A stretch of 64,000 nucleotides of DNA from Liolophura sinensis (Eukaryota > Mollusca > Polyplacophora > Chitonida > Chitonidae), in the NCBI RefSeq assembly GCF_032854445.1, contig NW_027017986.1:98559-162558 (forward strand), read 5' to 3'. Below, piece after piece: positions 23,881-36,092 of the stretch. The notes beneath the pieces are model-generated. The model was given only the letters and a program-made list of their open reading frames with translations. It had not been told where the DNA came from and did not search any database. A program made the translations under genes and the position numbers. Each line of letters opens with the position of its first letter. Within the stretch, counting starts at the first letter, position 1.

Positions 23881-26800
23881 GTTCCAATGCTGTTGGTAAG
23901 AGGCTAATCCGACGTATTTTTTGACGAGAAATCGAATGGTGCAAACCGCGTTGCTCTCCGACCAATACTTTTGGCTGTAGCCACAAATGAATAAGCATTG
24001 ATGTCAAGATCACGTGCCCAGCAACGGCTCTTACTCCATGGAAACCAAGGAAATTTGCAATTTTTCAACAGCTGGAGATGCCTGGCCCAATTGCGCATCT
24101 TTTGGCACCTTATTGATGTGGGTCAGTGTTCAATTGTACTTTTTACAGCGGACTGTATCAAGTACCTTGTGTTTTTTTTATATACAAATGGTGTGGTTTT
24201 TCTACATGTAGATAAAGACATTGAGTTTGTCTTCGACTTAGAAGTAAGACATTTGCTGGGTGAGTTAAATGGGCTTGGCCCAAAGATTTGACGTCGTCTG
24301 GGCTACCGAAGGGCACATAACTTATAATGAAAAGTTGAATATAGTAATGACCAGTCGCGATTGTACATAGTTAATGTAGCCGATTTCAATTCGCAAAAAG
24401 ACCAGGCAAAAATCCAAAAGTGGAAAAACTGTTCCAATGCTGCTGGTAAGAGGCTAATCCGACGTACTTTTTGACGAGAAATCGAATGGTGCAAACCGCG
24501 TTGCTCTCCGACCAATACTTTTGGCTGTAGCCACAAATGAATAATCATTGATGTCAAGATCACGTGCCCAGCAACGGCTCTTACTCCATGGAAACCAAGG
24601 AAATTTGCAATTTTTCAACAGCTGGAGATGCCTGGCCCAATTGCGCATCTTTTGGCACCTTATTGATGTGGGTCAGTGTTCAATTGTACTTTTTACAGCG
24701 CACTGTATCAAGTACCTTGTGTTTTTTTTATATACAAATGGTGTGGTTTTTCTACATATAGATAAAGACATTGAGATTGTCTTCGACTTAGAAGTAAGAC
24801 ATTTGCTGGGTGAGTTAAATGGGCTTGGCCCAAAGATTTGACGTCGTCTGGGCTACCGAAGGGCACATAATTTATAATGAAAAGTTGAATATAGTAATGA
24901 CCAGTCGCGATTGTACATAGTTAATGTAGCCGATTTCAATTCGCAAAAAGACCAGGCAAAAATCCAAAAGTGGAAAAACTGTTCCAATGCTGCTGGTAAG
25001 AGGCTAATCCGACGTATTTTTTGACGAGAAATCGAATGGTGCAAACCGCGTTGCTCTCCGACCAATACTTTTGGCTGTAGCCACAAATGAATAATCATTG
25101 ATGTCAAGATCACGTGCCCAGCAACGGCTCTTACTCCATGGAAACCAAGGAAATTTGCAATTTTTCAACAGCTGGAGATGCCTGGCCCAATTGCGCATCT
25201 TTTGGCACCTTATTAATGTGGGTCAGTGTTCAATTGTACTTTTTACAGCGGACTGTATCAAGTACCTTGTGTTTTTTTTATATACAAATGGTGTGGTTTT
25301 TCTACATGTAGATAAAGACATTGAGATTGTCTTCGACTTAGAAGTAAGACATTTGCTGGGGGAGTTAAATGGGCTTGGCCCAAAGATTTGACGTCGTCTG
25401 TGGTACCGAAGGGCTCATAACTTATAATGAAAAGTTGAATATAGTAATGACCAGTCGCGATTGTACATAGTTAATGTAGCCGATTTCAATTCGCAAAAAG
25501 ACCAGGCAAAAATCCAAAAGTGGAAAAACTGTTCCAATGCTGTTGGTAAGAGGCTAATCCGACGTATTTTTTGACGAGAAATCGAATGGTGCAAACCGCG
25601 TTGCTCTCCGACCAATACTTTTTCCTGTAGCCACAAATGAATAATCATTGATGTCAAGATCACGTGCCCAGCAACGGCTCTTACTCCATGGAAACCAAGG
25701 AAATTTGCAATTTTTCAACAGCTGGAGATGCCTGGCCCAATTGCGCATCTTTTGGAACCTTGTTGATGTGGGTCAGTGTTCAATTGTACTTTTTACAGCG
25801 GACTGTATCAAGTACCTTGTGTTTTTTTTATATACAAATGGTGTGGTTTTTCTACATGTAGATAAAGACATTGAGTTTGTCTTCGACTTAGAAGTACGAC
25901 ATTTGCTGGGTGAGTTAAATGGGCTTGGCCCAAAGATTTGACGTCGTCTGGGCTACCGAAGGGCACATAACTTATAATGAAAAGTTGAATATAGTAATGA
26001 CCAGTCGCGATTGTACATAGTTAATGTAGCCGATTTCAATTCGCAAAAAGACCAGGCAAAAATCCAAAAGTGGAAAAACTGTTCCAATGCTGCTGGTAAG
26101 AGGCTAATCCGACGTATTTTTTGACGAGAAATCGAATGGTGCAAACCGCGTTGCTCTCCGACCAATACTTTTGGCTGTAGCCACAAATGAATAATCATTG
26201 ATGTCAAGATCACTTGCCCAGCAACGGCTCTTACTCCATGGAAACCAAGGAAATTTGCAATTTTTCAACAGCTGGAGATGCCTGGCCCAATTGCGCATCT
26301 TTTGGCACCTTATTGATGTGGGTCAGTGTTCAATTGTACTTTTTACAGCGGACTGTATCAAGTACCTTGTGTTTTTTTTATATACAAATGGTGTGGTTTT
26401 TCTACATGTAGATAAAGACATTGAGTTTGTCTTCGACTTAGAAGTACGACATTTGCTGGGTGAGTTAAATGGGCTTGGCCCAAAGATTTGACGTCGTCTG
26501 GGCTACCGAAGGGCACATAACTTATAATGAAAAGTTGAATATAGTAATGACCAGTCGCGATTGTACATAGTTAATGTAGCCGATTTCAATTAGCAAAAAG
26601 ACCAGGTAAAATTCCAAAAGTGGAAAAACTGTTCCAATGCTGCTGGTAAGAGGCTAATCCGACGTATTTCTTGACGAGAAATCGAATGGTGCAAACCGCG
26701 TTGCTCTCCGACCAATAATTTTGGCTGTAGCCACAAATGAATAATCATTGATGTCAAGATCACGTGCCCAGCAACGGCTCTTACTCCATGGAAACCAAGG

Positions 26801-28399
26801 AAATTTGCAATTTTTCAACAGCTGGAGATGCCTGGCCCAATTGCGCATCTTTTGGCACCTTATTGATGTGGGTCAGTGTTCAATTGTACTTTTTACAGCG
26901 GACTGTATCAAGTACCTTGTGTTTTTTTTATATACAAATGGTGTGGTTTTTCTACATGTAGATAAAGACATTGAGTTTGTCTTCGACTTAGAAGTAAGAT
27001 ATTTGCTGGGTGAGTTAAATGGGCTTGGCCCAAAGATTTGACGTCGTCTGGGCTACCGAAGGGCACATAACTTATAATGAAAAGTTGAATATAGTAATGA
27101 CCAGTCGCGATTGTACATAGTTAATGTAGCCGATTTCAATTAGCAAAAAGACCAGGCAAAAATCCAAAAGTGGAAAAACTGTTCCAATGCTGCTGGTAAG
27201 AGGCTAATCCGACGTATTTTTTGACGAGAAATCGAATGGTGCAAACCGCGTTGCTCTCCGACCAATACTTTTGGCTGTAGCCACAAATGAATAATTATTG
27301 ATGTCAAGATCACGTGCCCAGCAACAGCTCTTACTCCATGGAAACCAAGGAAATTTGCAATTTTTCAACAGCTGGAGATGCCTGGCCCAATTGCGCATCT
27401 TTTGGCACCTTATTGATGTGGGTCAGTGTTCAATTGTACTTTTTACACCGCACTGTATCAAGTACCTTGTGTTTTTTTTATATACAAATGGTGTGGTTTT
27501 TCTACATGTAGATAAAGACATTGAGTTTGTCTTCGACTTAGAAGTAAGACATTTGCTGGGGGAGTTAAATGGGCTTGGCCCAAAGATTTGACGTCGTCTG
27601 GGCTACCGAAGGGCACATAACTTATAATAAAAAGTTGAATATAGTAATGACCAGTCGCGATTGTACATAGTTAATGTAGCCGATTTCAATTAGCAAAAAG
27701 ACCAGGCAAAAATCCAAAAGTGGAAAAACTGTTCCAATGCTGCTGGTAAGAGGCTAATCCGACGTATTTTTTGACGAGAAATCGAATGGTGCAAACCGCG
27801 TTGCTCTCCGACCAATACTTTTGGCTGTAGCCACAAATGAATAATCATTGATGTCAAGATCACGTGCCCAGCAACGGCTCTTACTCCATGGAAACCAAGG
27901 AAATTTGCAATTTTTCAACAGCTGGAGATGCCTGGCCCAATTGCGCATCTTTTGGCACCTTATTGATGTGGGTCAGTGTTCAATTGTACTTTTTACAGCG
28001 GACTGTATCAAGTACCTTTTGTTTTTTTTATATACAAATGGTGTGGTTTTTCTACATGTAGATAAAGACATTGAGTTTGTCTTCGACTTAGAAGTAAGAC
28101 ATTTGCTGGGTCAGTTAAATGGGCTTGGCCCAAAGATTTGACGTCGTCTGGGCTACCGAAGGGCACATAACTTATAATGAAAAGTTGAATATAGTAATGA
28201 CCAGTCGCGATTGTACACAGTTAATGTAGCCCATTTCAATTAGCAAAAAGACCAGGCAAAAATCCAAAAGTGGAAAAACTGTTCCAATGCTGCTGGTAAG
28301 AGGCTAATCCGACGTATTTTTTGACGAGAAATCGAATGGTGCAAACCGCGTTGCTCTCCGACCAATACTTTTGGCTGTAGCCACAAATGAATAATCATT

Positions 28400-29350
28400 G
28401 ATGTCAAGATCACGTGCCCAGCAACGGCTCTTACTCCATGGAAACCAAGGAAATTTGCAATTTTTCAACAGCTGGAGATGCCTGGCCCAATTGCGCATCT
28501 TTTGGCACCTTATTGATGTGGGTCAGTGTTCAATTGTACTTTTTACAGCGGACTGTATCAAGTACCTTGTGTTTTTTTTATATACAAATGGTGTGGTTTT
28601 TCTACATGTAGATAAAGACATTGAGTTTGTCTTCGACTTAGAAGTAAGACAACTCCTGGTTGAGTTAAATGGGCTTGGCCCAAAGATTTGACGTCGTCTG
28701 TGCTACCGAAGGGCACATAACTTATAATGAAAAGTTGAATATAGTAATGACCAGTCGCGATTGTACATAGGTAATGTAGCCCATTTCAATTAGCAAAAAG
28801 GACCAGGCAAAAATCCAAAAGTGGAAAAACTGTTCCAATGCTGTTGGTAAGAGGCTAATCCGACGTATTTTTTGACGAGAAATCGAATGGTGCAAACCGC
28901 GTTGCTCTCCGACCAATACTTTTGGCTGTAGCCACAAATGAATAATCATTGATGTCAAGATCACGTGCCCAGCAACGGCTCTTACTCCATGGAAACCAAG
29001 GAAATTTGCAATTTTTCAACAGCTGGAGATGCCTGGCCCAATTACGCATCTTTTGGCACCTTATTGATGTGGGTCAGTGTTCATATGTACTTTTTACAGC
29101 GGACTGTATCAAGTACCTTGTGTTTTTTTTATATACAAATGGTGTGGTTTTTCCACATGTAGATAAAGACATTGAGTTTGTCTTCGACTTAGAAGTAAGA
29201 CATTTGCTGGGTGAGTTAAATGGGCTTGGACCAAAGATTTGACGTCGTCTGGGCTACCGAAGGGCACATAACTTATAATGAAAAGTTGAATATAGTAATG
29301 ACCAGTCGCGATTGTACATAGTTAATGTAGCCGATTTCAATTAGGAAAAA
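28400..29350 (+). repeat. Higher-order repeat, 3-unit period, copy 1 (HMY-type marker)
   Basis: Recurs at 30,050-30,990 with an offset of about 1650. Shared markers are CAACTCCTGGTTGAG, TGTGCTACCG, ACATAGGTAATG, AATTACGCATC, GTTCATATGTAC (29,081 and 30,731) and AAAAAGATCAGG. The combination is found only in these two places in the window. Confidence 0.85.
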
Positions 29351-30049
29351 GATCAGGCAAAAATCCAAAAGTGGAAAAACTGTTCCAATGCTGCTGGTAA
29401 GAGGCTAATCCGACGTATTTTTTGACGAGAAATCGAATGGTGCAAACCGCGTTGCTCTCCGACCAATACTTTTGGCTGTAGCCACAAATGAATAATCATT
29501 GATGTCAAGATCACGTGCCCAGCAACGGCTCTTACTCCATGGAAACCAAGGAAATTTGCAATTTTTCAACAGCTGGAGATGCCTGGCCCAATTGCGCATC
29601 TTTTGGCACCTTATTGATGTGGGTCAGTGTTCAATTGTACTTTTTACAGCGGACTGTATCAAGTACCTTGTGTTTTTTTTATATACAAATGGTGTGGTTT
29701 TTCTACATGTAGATAAAGACATTGAGTTTGTCTTCGACTTAGAAGTAAGACATTTGCTGGGTGAGTTAAATGGGCTTGGCCCAAAGATTTGACGTCGTCT
29801 GGGCTACCGAAGGGCACATAACTTATAATGAAAAGTTGAATATAGTAATGACCAGTCGCGATTGTACATAGTTAATGTAGCCGATTTCAATTAGCAAAAA
29901 GACCAGGCAAAAATCCAAAAGTGGAAAAACTGTTCCAATGCTGCTGGTAAGAGGCTAATCCGACGTATTTTTTGACGAGAAATCGAATGGTGCAAACCGC
30001 GTTGCTCTCCGACCAATACTTTTGGCTGTAGCCACAAATGAATAATCAT

Positions 30050-30990
30050 TGATGTCAAGATCACGTGCCCAGCAACGGCTCTTACTCCATGGAAACCAAG
30101 GAAATTTGCAATTTTTCAACAGCTGGAGATGCCTGGCCCAATTGCGCATCTTTTGGCACCTTATTGATGTGGGTCAGTGTTCAATTGTACTTTTTACAGC
30201 GGACTGTATCAAGTACCTTGTGTTTTTTTTATATACAAATGGTGTGGTTTTTCTACATGTAGATAAAGACATTGAGTTTGTCTTCGACTTAGAAGTAAGA
30301 CAACTCCTGGTTGAGTTAAATGGGCTTGGCCCAAAGATTTGACGTCGCCTGTGCTACCGAAGGGCACATAACTTATAATGAAAAGTTGAATATAGTAATG
30401 ACCAGTCGCGATTGTACATAGGTAATGTAGCCGATTTCAATTAGCAAAAAGACCAGGCAAAAATCCAAAAGTGGAAAAACTGTTCCAATGCTGTTGGTAA
30501 GAGGCTAATCCGACGTATTTTTTGACGAGAAATCGAATGGTGCAAACCGCGTTGCTCTCCGACCAATACTTTTGGCTGTAGCCACAAATGAATAATCATT
30601 GATGTCAAGATCACGTGCCCAGCAACGGCTCTTACTCCATGGAAACCAAGGAAATTTGCAATTTTTCAACAGCTGGAGATGCCTGGCCCAATTACGCATC
30701 TTTTGGTACCTTATTGATGTGGGTTAGTGTTCATATGTACTTTTTACAGCGGACTGTATCAAGTACCTTGTGTTTTTTTTATATACAAATGGTGTGGTTT
30801 TTCTACATGTAGATAAAGACATTGAGGTTGTCTTCGACTTAGAAGTAAGACATTTGCTGGGTGAGTTAAATGGGCTTGGCCCAAAGATTTGACGTCGTCT
30901 GGGCTACCGAAGGGCACATAACTTATAATGAAAAGTTGAATATAGTAATGACCAGTCGCGATTGTACATATGTAGCCGATTTCAATTAGC
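30050..30990 (+). repeat. Higher-order repeat, 3-unit period, copy 2
   Basis: Partner of 28,400-29,350. It carries the same marker string plus private changes (GTCGCCTG near 30,345, GGTACC near 30,706, GGGTTAG near 30,722) and the five-base deletion near 30,969. Confidence 0.85.
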
Positions 30991-31693
30991 AAAAAGATCA
31001 GGCAAAAATCCAAAAGTGGAAAAACTGTTCCAATGCTGCTGGTAAGAGGCTAATCCGACGTATTTTTTGACGAGAAATCGAATGGTGCAAACCGCGTTGC
31101 TCTCCGACCAATACTTTTGGCTGTAGCCACAAATGAATAATCATTGATGTCAAGATCACGTGCCCAGCAACGGCTCTTACTCCATGGAAACCAAGGAAAT
31201 TTGCAATTTTTCAACAGCTGGAGATGCCTGGCCCAATTGCGCATCTTTTGGCACCTTATTGATGTGGGTCAGTGTTCAATTGTACTTTTTACAGCGGACT
31301 GTATCAAGTACCTTGTGTTTTTTTTATATACAAATGGTGTGGTTTTTCTACATGTAGATAAAGACATTGAGTTTGTCTTCGACTTAGAAGTAAGACATTT
31401 GCTGGGTGAGTTAAATGGGCTTGGCCCAAAGATTTGACGTCGTCTGGGCTACCGAAGGGCACATAACTTATAATGAAAAGTTGAATATAGTAATGACCAG
31501 TCGCGATTGTACATAGTTAATGTAGCCGATTTCAATTAGCAAAAAGACCAGGTAAAATTCCAAAAGTGGAAAAACTGTTCCAATACTGCTGGTAAGAGGC
31601 TAATCCGACGTATTTTTTGACGAGAAATCGAATGGTGCAAACCGCGTTGCTCTCCGACCAATACTTTTGGCTGTAGCCACAAATGAATAATCA

Positions 31694-32243
31694 TTGATGT
31701 CAAGATCACGTGCCCAGCAACGGCTCTTACTCCATGGAAACCAAGGAAATTTGCAATTTTTCAACAGCTGGAGATGCCTGGCCCAATTGCGCATCTTTTG
31801 GCACCTTATTGATGTGGGTCAGTGTTCAATTGTACTTTTTACAGCGCACTGTATCAAGTACCTTGTGTTTTTTTTATATACAAATGGTGTGGTTTTTCTA
31901 CATGTAGATAAAGACATTGAGTTTGTCTTCGACTTAGAAGTAAGACATTTGCTGGGTGAGTTAAATGGGCTTGGCCCAAAGATTTGACGTCGTCTGGGCT
32001 ACCGAAGGGCACATAATTTATAAAGAAAAGTTGAATATAGTAATGACCAGTCGCGATTGTACATAGTTAATGTAGCCGATTTCAATTCGCAAAAAGACCA
32101 GGCAAAAATCCAAAAGTGGAAAAACTGTTCCAATGCTGCTGGTAAGAGGCTAATCCGACGTATTTTTTGACGAGAAATCGAATGGTGCAAACCGCGTTGC
32201 TCTCCGACCAATACTTTTGGCTGTAGCCACAAATGAATAATCA
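31694..32243 (+). repeat. Reference satellite unit (550 bp) with landmark sites
   Basis: A typical unit for reading the array. Landmarks: CACGTG 31707-31712; CCATGG 31732-31737; CAGCTG 31765-31770; eight-T run 31868-31875 followed by ATATAC; perfect 12-bp palindrome TCTACATGTAGA 31897-31908; TGACGTCG 31985-31992; the variant ACATAATTTATAAAG at 32011; imperfect inverted repeat TTTTGGCT-GT-AGCCACAA 32215-32232. G+C is about 41%. I count about 19 CpG against about 23 expected at that composition, so CpG is only mildly depleted. The length is 3n+1, so any reading frame shifts at each copy. I see no internal subrepeat, no Pol III A/B box pair, and no match to a known satellite that I can name. Confidence 0.9.
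31897..31908. promoter_or_regulatory. 12-bp perfect palindrome present in almost every unit
   Basis: TCTACATGTAGA equals its own reverse complement. It follows the T-run/TATATAC segment in every unit of the array. Exceptions that I saw are ACATATAG (24,756), CCACATGTAG (29,152) and ACATGGAG (63,803). A two-fold symmetric site kept in more than 110 copies could bind a dimeric protein. Conservation by array homogenisation alone is also possible, because most of the unit is equally constant. Confidence 0.45.
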
Positions 32244-35200
32244 TTGATGTCAAGATCACGTGCCCAGCAACGGCTCTTACTCCATGGAAACCAAGGAAAT
32301 TTGCAATTTTTCAACAGCTGGAGATGCCTGGCCCAATTGCGCATCTTTTGGCACCTTATTGATGTGGGTCAGTGTTCAATTGTACTTTTTACAGCGGACT
32401 GTATCAAGTACCTTGTGTTTTTTTTATATACAAATGGTGTGGTTTTTCTACATGTAGATGAAGACATTGAGTTTGTCTTCGACTTAGAAGTAAGACATTT
32501 GCTGGGTGAGTTAAATGGGCTTGGCCCAAAGATTTGACGTCGTCTGTGCTACCGAAGGGCACATAACTTATAATGAAAAGTTGAATATAGTAATGACCAG
32601 TCGCGATTGTACATAGTTAATGTAGCCGATTTCAATTCGCAAAAAGACCAGGCAAAAATCCAAAAGTGGAAAAACTGTTCCAATGCTGCTGATAAGAGGC
32701 TAATCCGACGTATTTTTTGACGAGAAATCGAATGGTGCAAACCGCGTTGCTCTCCGACCAATACTTTTGGCTGTAGCCACAAATGAATAATCATTGATGT
32801 CAAGATCACGTGCCCAGCAACGGCTCTTACTCCATGGAAACCAAGGAAATTTGCAATTTTTCAACAGCTGGAGATGCCTGGCCCAATTGCGCATCTTTTG
32901 GCACCTTATTGATGTGGGTCAGTGTTCAATTGTACTTTTTACAGCGCACTGTATCAAGTACCTTGTGTTTTTTTTATATACAAATGGTGTGGTTTTTCTA
33001 CATGTAGATAAAGACATTGAGTTTGTCTTCGACTTAGAAGTAAGACATTTGCTGGGTGAGTTAAATGGGCTTGGCCCAAAGATTTGACGTCGTCTGGGCT
33101 ACCGAAGGGCACATAACTTATAATGAAAAGTTGAATATAGTAATGACCAGTCGCGATTGTACATAGTTAATGTAGCCGATTTCAATTCGCAAAAAGACCA
33201 GGCAAAAATCCAAAAGTGGAAAAACTGTTCCAATGCTGCTGATAAGAGGCTAATCCGACGTATTTTTTGACGAGAAATCGAATGGTGCAAACCGCGTTGC
33301 TCTCCGACCAATACTTTTGGCTGTAGCCACAAATGAATAATCATTGATGTCAAGATCACGTGCCCAGCAACGGCTCTTACTCCATGGAAACCAAGGAAAT
33401 TTGCAATTTTTCAACAGCTGGAGATGCCTGGCCCAATTGCGCATCTTTTGGCACCTTATTGATGTGGGTCAGTGTTCAATTGTACTTTTTACAGCGCACT
33501 GTATCAAGTACCTTGTGTTTTTTTTATATACAAATGGTGTGGTTTTTCTACATGTAGATAAAGACATTGAGTTTGTCTTCGACTTAGAAGTAAGACATTT
33601 GCTGGGTGAGTTAAATGGGCTTGGCCCAAAGATTTGACGTCGTCTGGGCTACCGAAGGGCACATAATTTATAAAGAAAAGTTGAATATAGTAATGACCAG
33701 TCGCGATTGTACATAGTTAATGTAGCCGATTTCAATTCGCAAAAAGACCAGGCAAAAATCCAAAAGTGGAAAAACTGTTCCAATGCTGCTGGTAAGAGGC
33801 TAATCCGACGTATTTTGCGACGAGAAATCGAATGGTGCAAACCGCGTTGCTCTCCGACCAATACTTTTGGCTGTAGCCACAAATGAATAATCATTGATGT
33901 CAAGATCACGTGCCCAGCAACGGCTCTTACTCCATGGAAACCAAGGAAATTTGCAATTTTTCAACAGCTGGAGATGCCTGGCCCAATTGCGCATCTTTTG
34001 GCACCTTATTGATGTGGGTCAGTGTTCAATTGTACTTTTTACAGCGCACTGTATCAAGTACCTTGTGTTTTTTTTATATACAAATGGTGTGGTTTTTCTA
34101 CATGTAGATAAAGACATTGAGTTTGTCTTCGACTTAGAAGTAAGACATTTGCTGGGTGAGTTAAATGGGCTTGGCCCAAAGATTTGACGTCGTCTGGGCT
34201 ACCGAAGGGCACATAACTTATAATGAAAAGTTGAATATAGTAATGACCAGTCGCGATTGTACATAGTTAATGTAGCCGATTTCAATTCGCAAAAAGACCA
34301 GGCAAAAATCCAAAAGTGGAAAAACTGTTCCAATGCTGCTGGTAAGAGGCTAATCCGACGTATTTTTTGACGAGAAATCGAATGGTGCAAACCGCGTTGC
34401 TCTCCGACCAATACTTTTGGCTGTAGCCACAAATGAATAATCATTGATGTCAAGATCACGTGCCCAGCAACGGCTCTTACTCCATGGAAACCAAGGAAAT
34501 TTGCAATTTTTCAACAGCTGGAGATGTCTGGCCCAATTGCGCATCTTTTGGCACCTTATTGATGTGGGTCAGTGTTCAATTGTACTTTTTACAGCGGACT
34601 GTATCAAGTACCTTGTGTTTTTTTTATATACAAATGGTGTGGTTTTTCTACATGTAGATAAAGACATTGAGTTTGTCTTCGACTTAGAAGTAAGACATTT
34701 GCTGGGTGAGTTAAATGGGCTTGGCCCAAAGATTTGACGTCGTCTGTGCTACCGAAGGGCACATAACTTATAATGAAAAGTTGAATATAGTAATGACCAG
34801 TCGCGATTGTACATAGTTAATGTAGCCGATTTCAATTCGCAAAAAGACCAGGCAAAAATCCAAAAGTGGAAAAACTGTTCCAATGCTGCTGATAAGAGGC
34901 TAATCCGACGTATTTTTTGACGAGAAATCGAATGGTGCAAACCGCGTTGCTCTCCGACCAATACGTTTGGCTGTAGCCACAAATGAATAATCATTGATGT
35001 CAAGATCACGTGCCCAGCAACGGCTCTTACTCCATGGAAACCAAGGAAATTTGCAATTTTTCAACAGCTGGAGATGCCTGGCCCAATTGCGCATCTTTTG
35101 GCACCTTATTGATGTGGGTCAGTGTTCAATTGTACTTTTTACAGCGCACTGTATCAAGTACCTTGTGTTTTTTTTATATACAAATGGTGTGGTTTTTCTA

Positions 35201-35760
35201 CATGTAGATAAAGACATTGAGTTTGTCTTCGACTTAGAAGTAAGACATTTGCTGGGTGAGTTAAATGGGCTTGGCCCAAAGATTTGACGTCGTCTGGGCT
35301 ACCGAAGGGCACATAATTTATAAAGAAAAGTTGAATATAGTAATGACCAGTCGCGATTGTACATAGTTAATGTAGCCGATTTCAATTCGCAAAAAGACCA
35401 GGCAAAAATCCAAAAGTGGAAAAACTGTTCCAATGCTGCTGGTAAGAGGCTAATCCGACGTATTTTTTGACGAGAAATCGAATGGTGCAAACCGCGTTGC
35501 TCTCCGACCAATACTTTTGGCTGTAGCCACAAATGAATAATCATTGATGTCAAGATCACGTGCCCAGCAACGGCTCTTACTCCATGGAAACCAAGGAAAT
35601 TTGCAATTTTTCAACAGCTGGAGATGCCTGGCCCAATTGCGCATCTTTTGGCACCTTATTGATGTGGGTCAGTGTTCAATTGTACTTTTTACAGCGGACT
35701 GTATCAAGTACCTTGTGTTTTTTTATATACAAATGGTGTGGTTTTTCTACATGTAGATAA
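32011..35760 (+). repeat. Higher-order repeat, 3-unit period (1650 bp), two-plus copies
   Basis: The marker ACATAATTTATAAAG lies at 32,011, 33,661 and 35,311, exactly 1650 apart. GCTGATAAGAGG precedes the second and third of these (33,238 and 34,888). Other markers (TGTGCTACCG, GATGTCTGG, TGCGACGAG) are distributed unevenly, so the three-unit pattern is partly overwritten by conversion. Confidence 0.8.
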
Positions 35761-36092
35761 AGACATTGAGTTTATCTTCGACTTAGAAGTAAGACAACTC
35801 CTGGGTGAGTTAAATGGGCTTGGCCCAAAGATTTGACGTCGTCTGGGCTACCGAAGGGCACATAGCTTATAATAAAAAGTTGAATATAGTAATGACCAGT
35901 CGCGATGGTACATAGTAAATGTAACCGATTTCAATTCGCAAAAAGACCAGGCAAAATTCCAAAAGTGGAAAAACTGTTCCAATGCTGCTGGTAAGAGGCT
36001 AATCCGACGTATTTTTTGACGAGAAATCGAATGGTGCAAACCGCGTTGCTCTCCGACCAATACTTTTGGCTGTAGCCACAAATGAATAATCA
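35544..36092 (+). repeat. First unit of marker type B (7-T, TTATCTTCG, AACTCCTGGG)
   Basis: This unit combines a seven-T run, GAGTTTATCTTCG and CAACTCCTGGG. The combination recurs in the units at 39399, 42699, 49849, 50948, 52047, 53697, 56996, 58097, 60295, 61946 and 63043, and with eight T in 40495 and 43798. I found none left of 35,544. Spacings are whole numbers of units (7, 2, 4, 2, 11, 2, 2, 3, 6, 2, 4, 3, 2). Because the T-run is one base shorter, these units are 549 bp. Confidence 0.85.

Larger units (their letters stand above)
10273..23900 (+). repeat. 550-bp satellite array, diverged block right of the LINE
   Basis: About 24 to 25 units. The first is headless (it starts at the right target-site copy). 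Phase marks lie at 10787, 11337, 11887, 12437, 12986, 13536, 14084, 14635, 15185, 15735, 16284, 16834, 17385, 17935, 18484, about 19036 and 19586, 20137, 20688, 21238, 21793, about 22341, 22894 and 23447. Variant types seen left of the insert continue here: GCAGCAGACTG, TTTTCATATAC, CAACTGCTGGG, GATGGTACACAG. The LINE therefore landed inside an existing array. No other gene or element is present. Confidence 0.97.
23900..35850 (+). repeat. 550-bp satellite array, homogenised block
   Basis: Phase marks lie at 23998, 24548, 25098, 25648, 26198, 26748, 27298, 27848, 28398, 28949, 29499, 30049, about 30599, then 31144, 31694, 32244, 32794, 33344, 33894, 34444, 34994 and 35544. Most spacings are exactly 550. 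The exception is 30599 to 31144, where five bases of the ACATAGTTAATG segment are missing near 30,969. Units differ from each other at only a few positions, far fewer than left of 23,900. The GCGCACTG variant of GCGGACTG becomes frequent from about 31,846. No gene is seen. Confidence 0.96.

Noticed and set aside
32020-32060. TATAAT-like bacterial promoter
   Set aside because: CTTATAATGAAAAG looks like a -10 box, but the context is an eukaryotic satellite with a LINE. A+T-rich chance match.
31694-32243. CENP-B box
   Set aside because: I looked for TTCG-N4-A-N2-CGGG in the unit on both strands. The TTCG at TCTTCGACTTAGAAG is not followed by CGGG, and no other candidate was seen.
31694-32243. 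Pol III promoter or tandem small-RNA gene (5S, snRNA, tRNA)
   Set aside because: No A-box/B-box pair, no GGTTCGA-type B box, and no 5S or snRNA sequence that I recognise. TGGCTGTAGCC is part of an inverted repeat.
31694-32243. Internal duplication of the unit (for example 3 x 183 bp)
   Set aside because: The best internal match, CAGTGTTCAATTGTAC against CAGTCGCGATTGTAC (228 bp apart), is only about 15 bp and not at one third of the unit.
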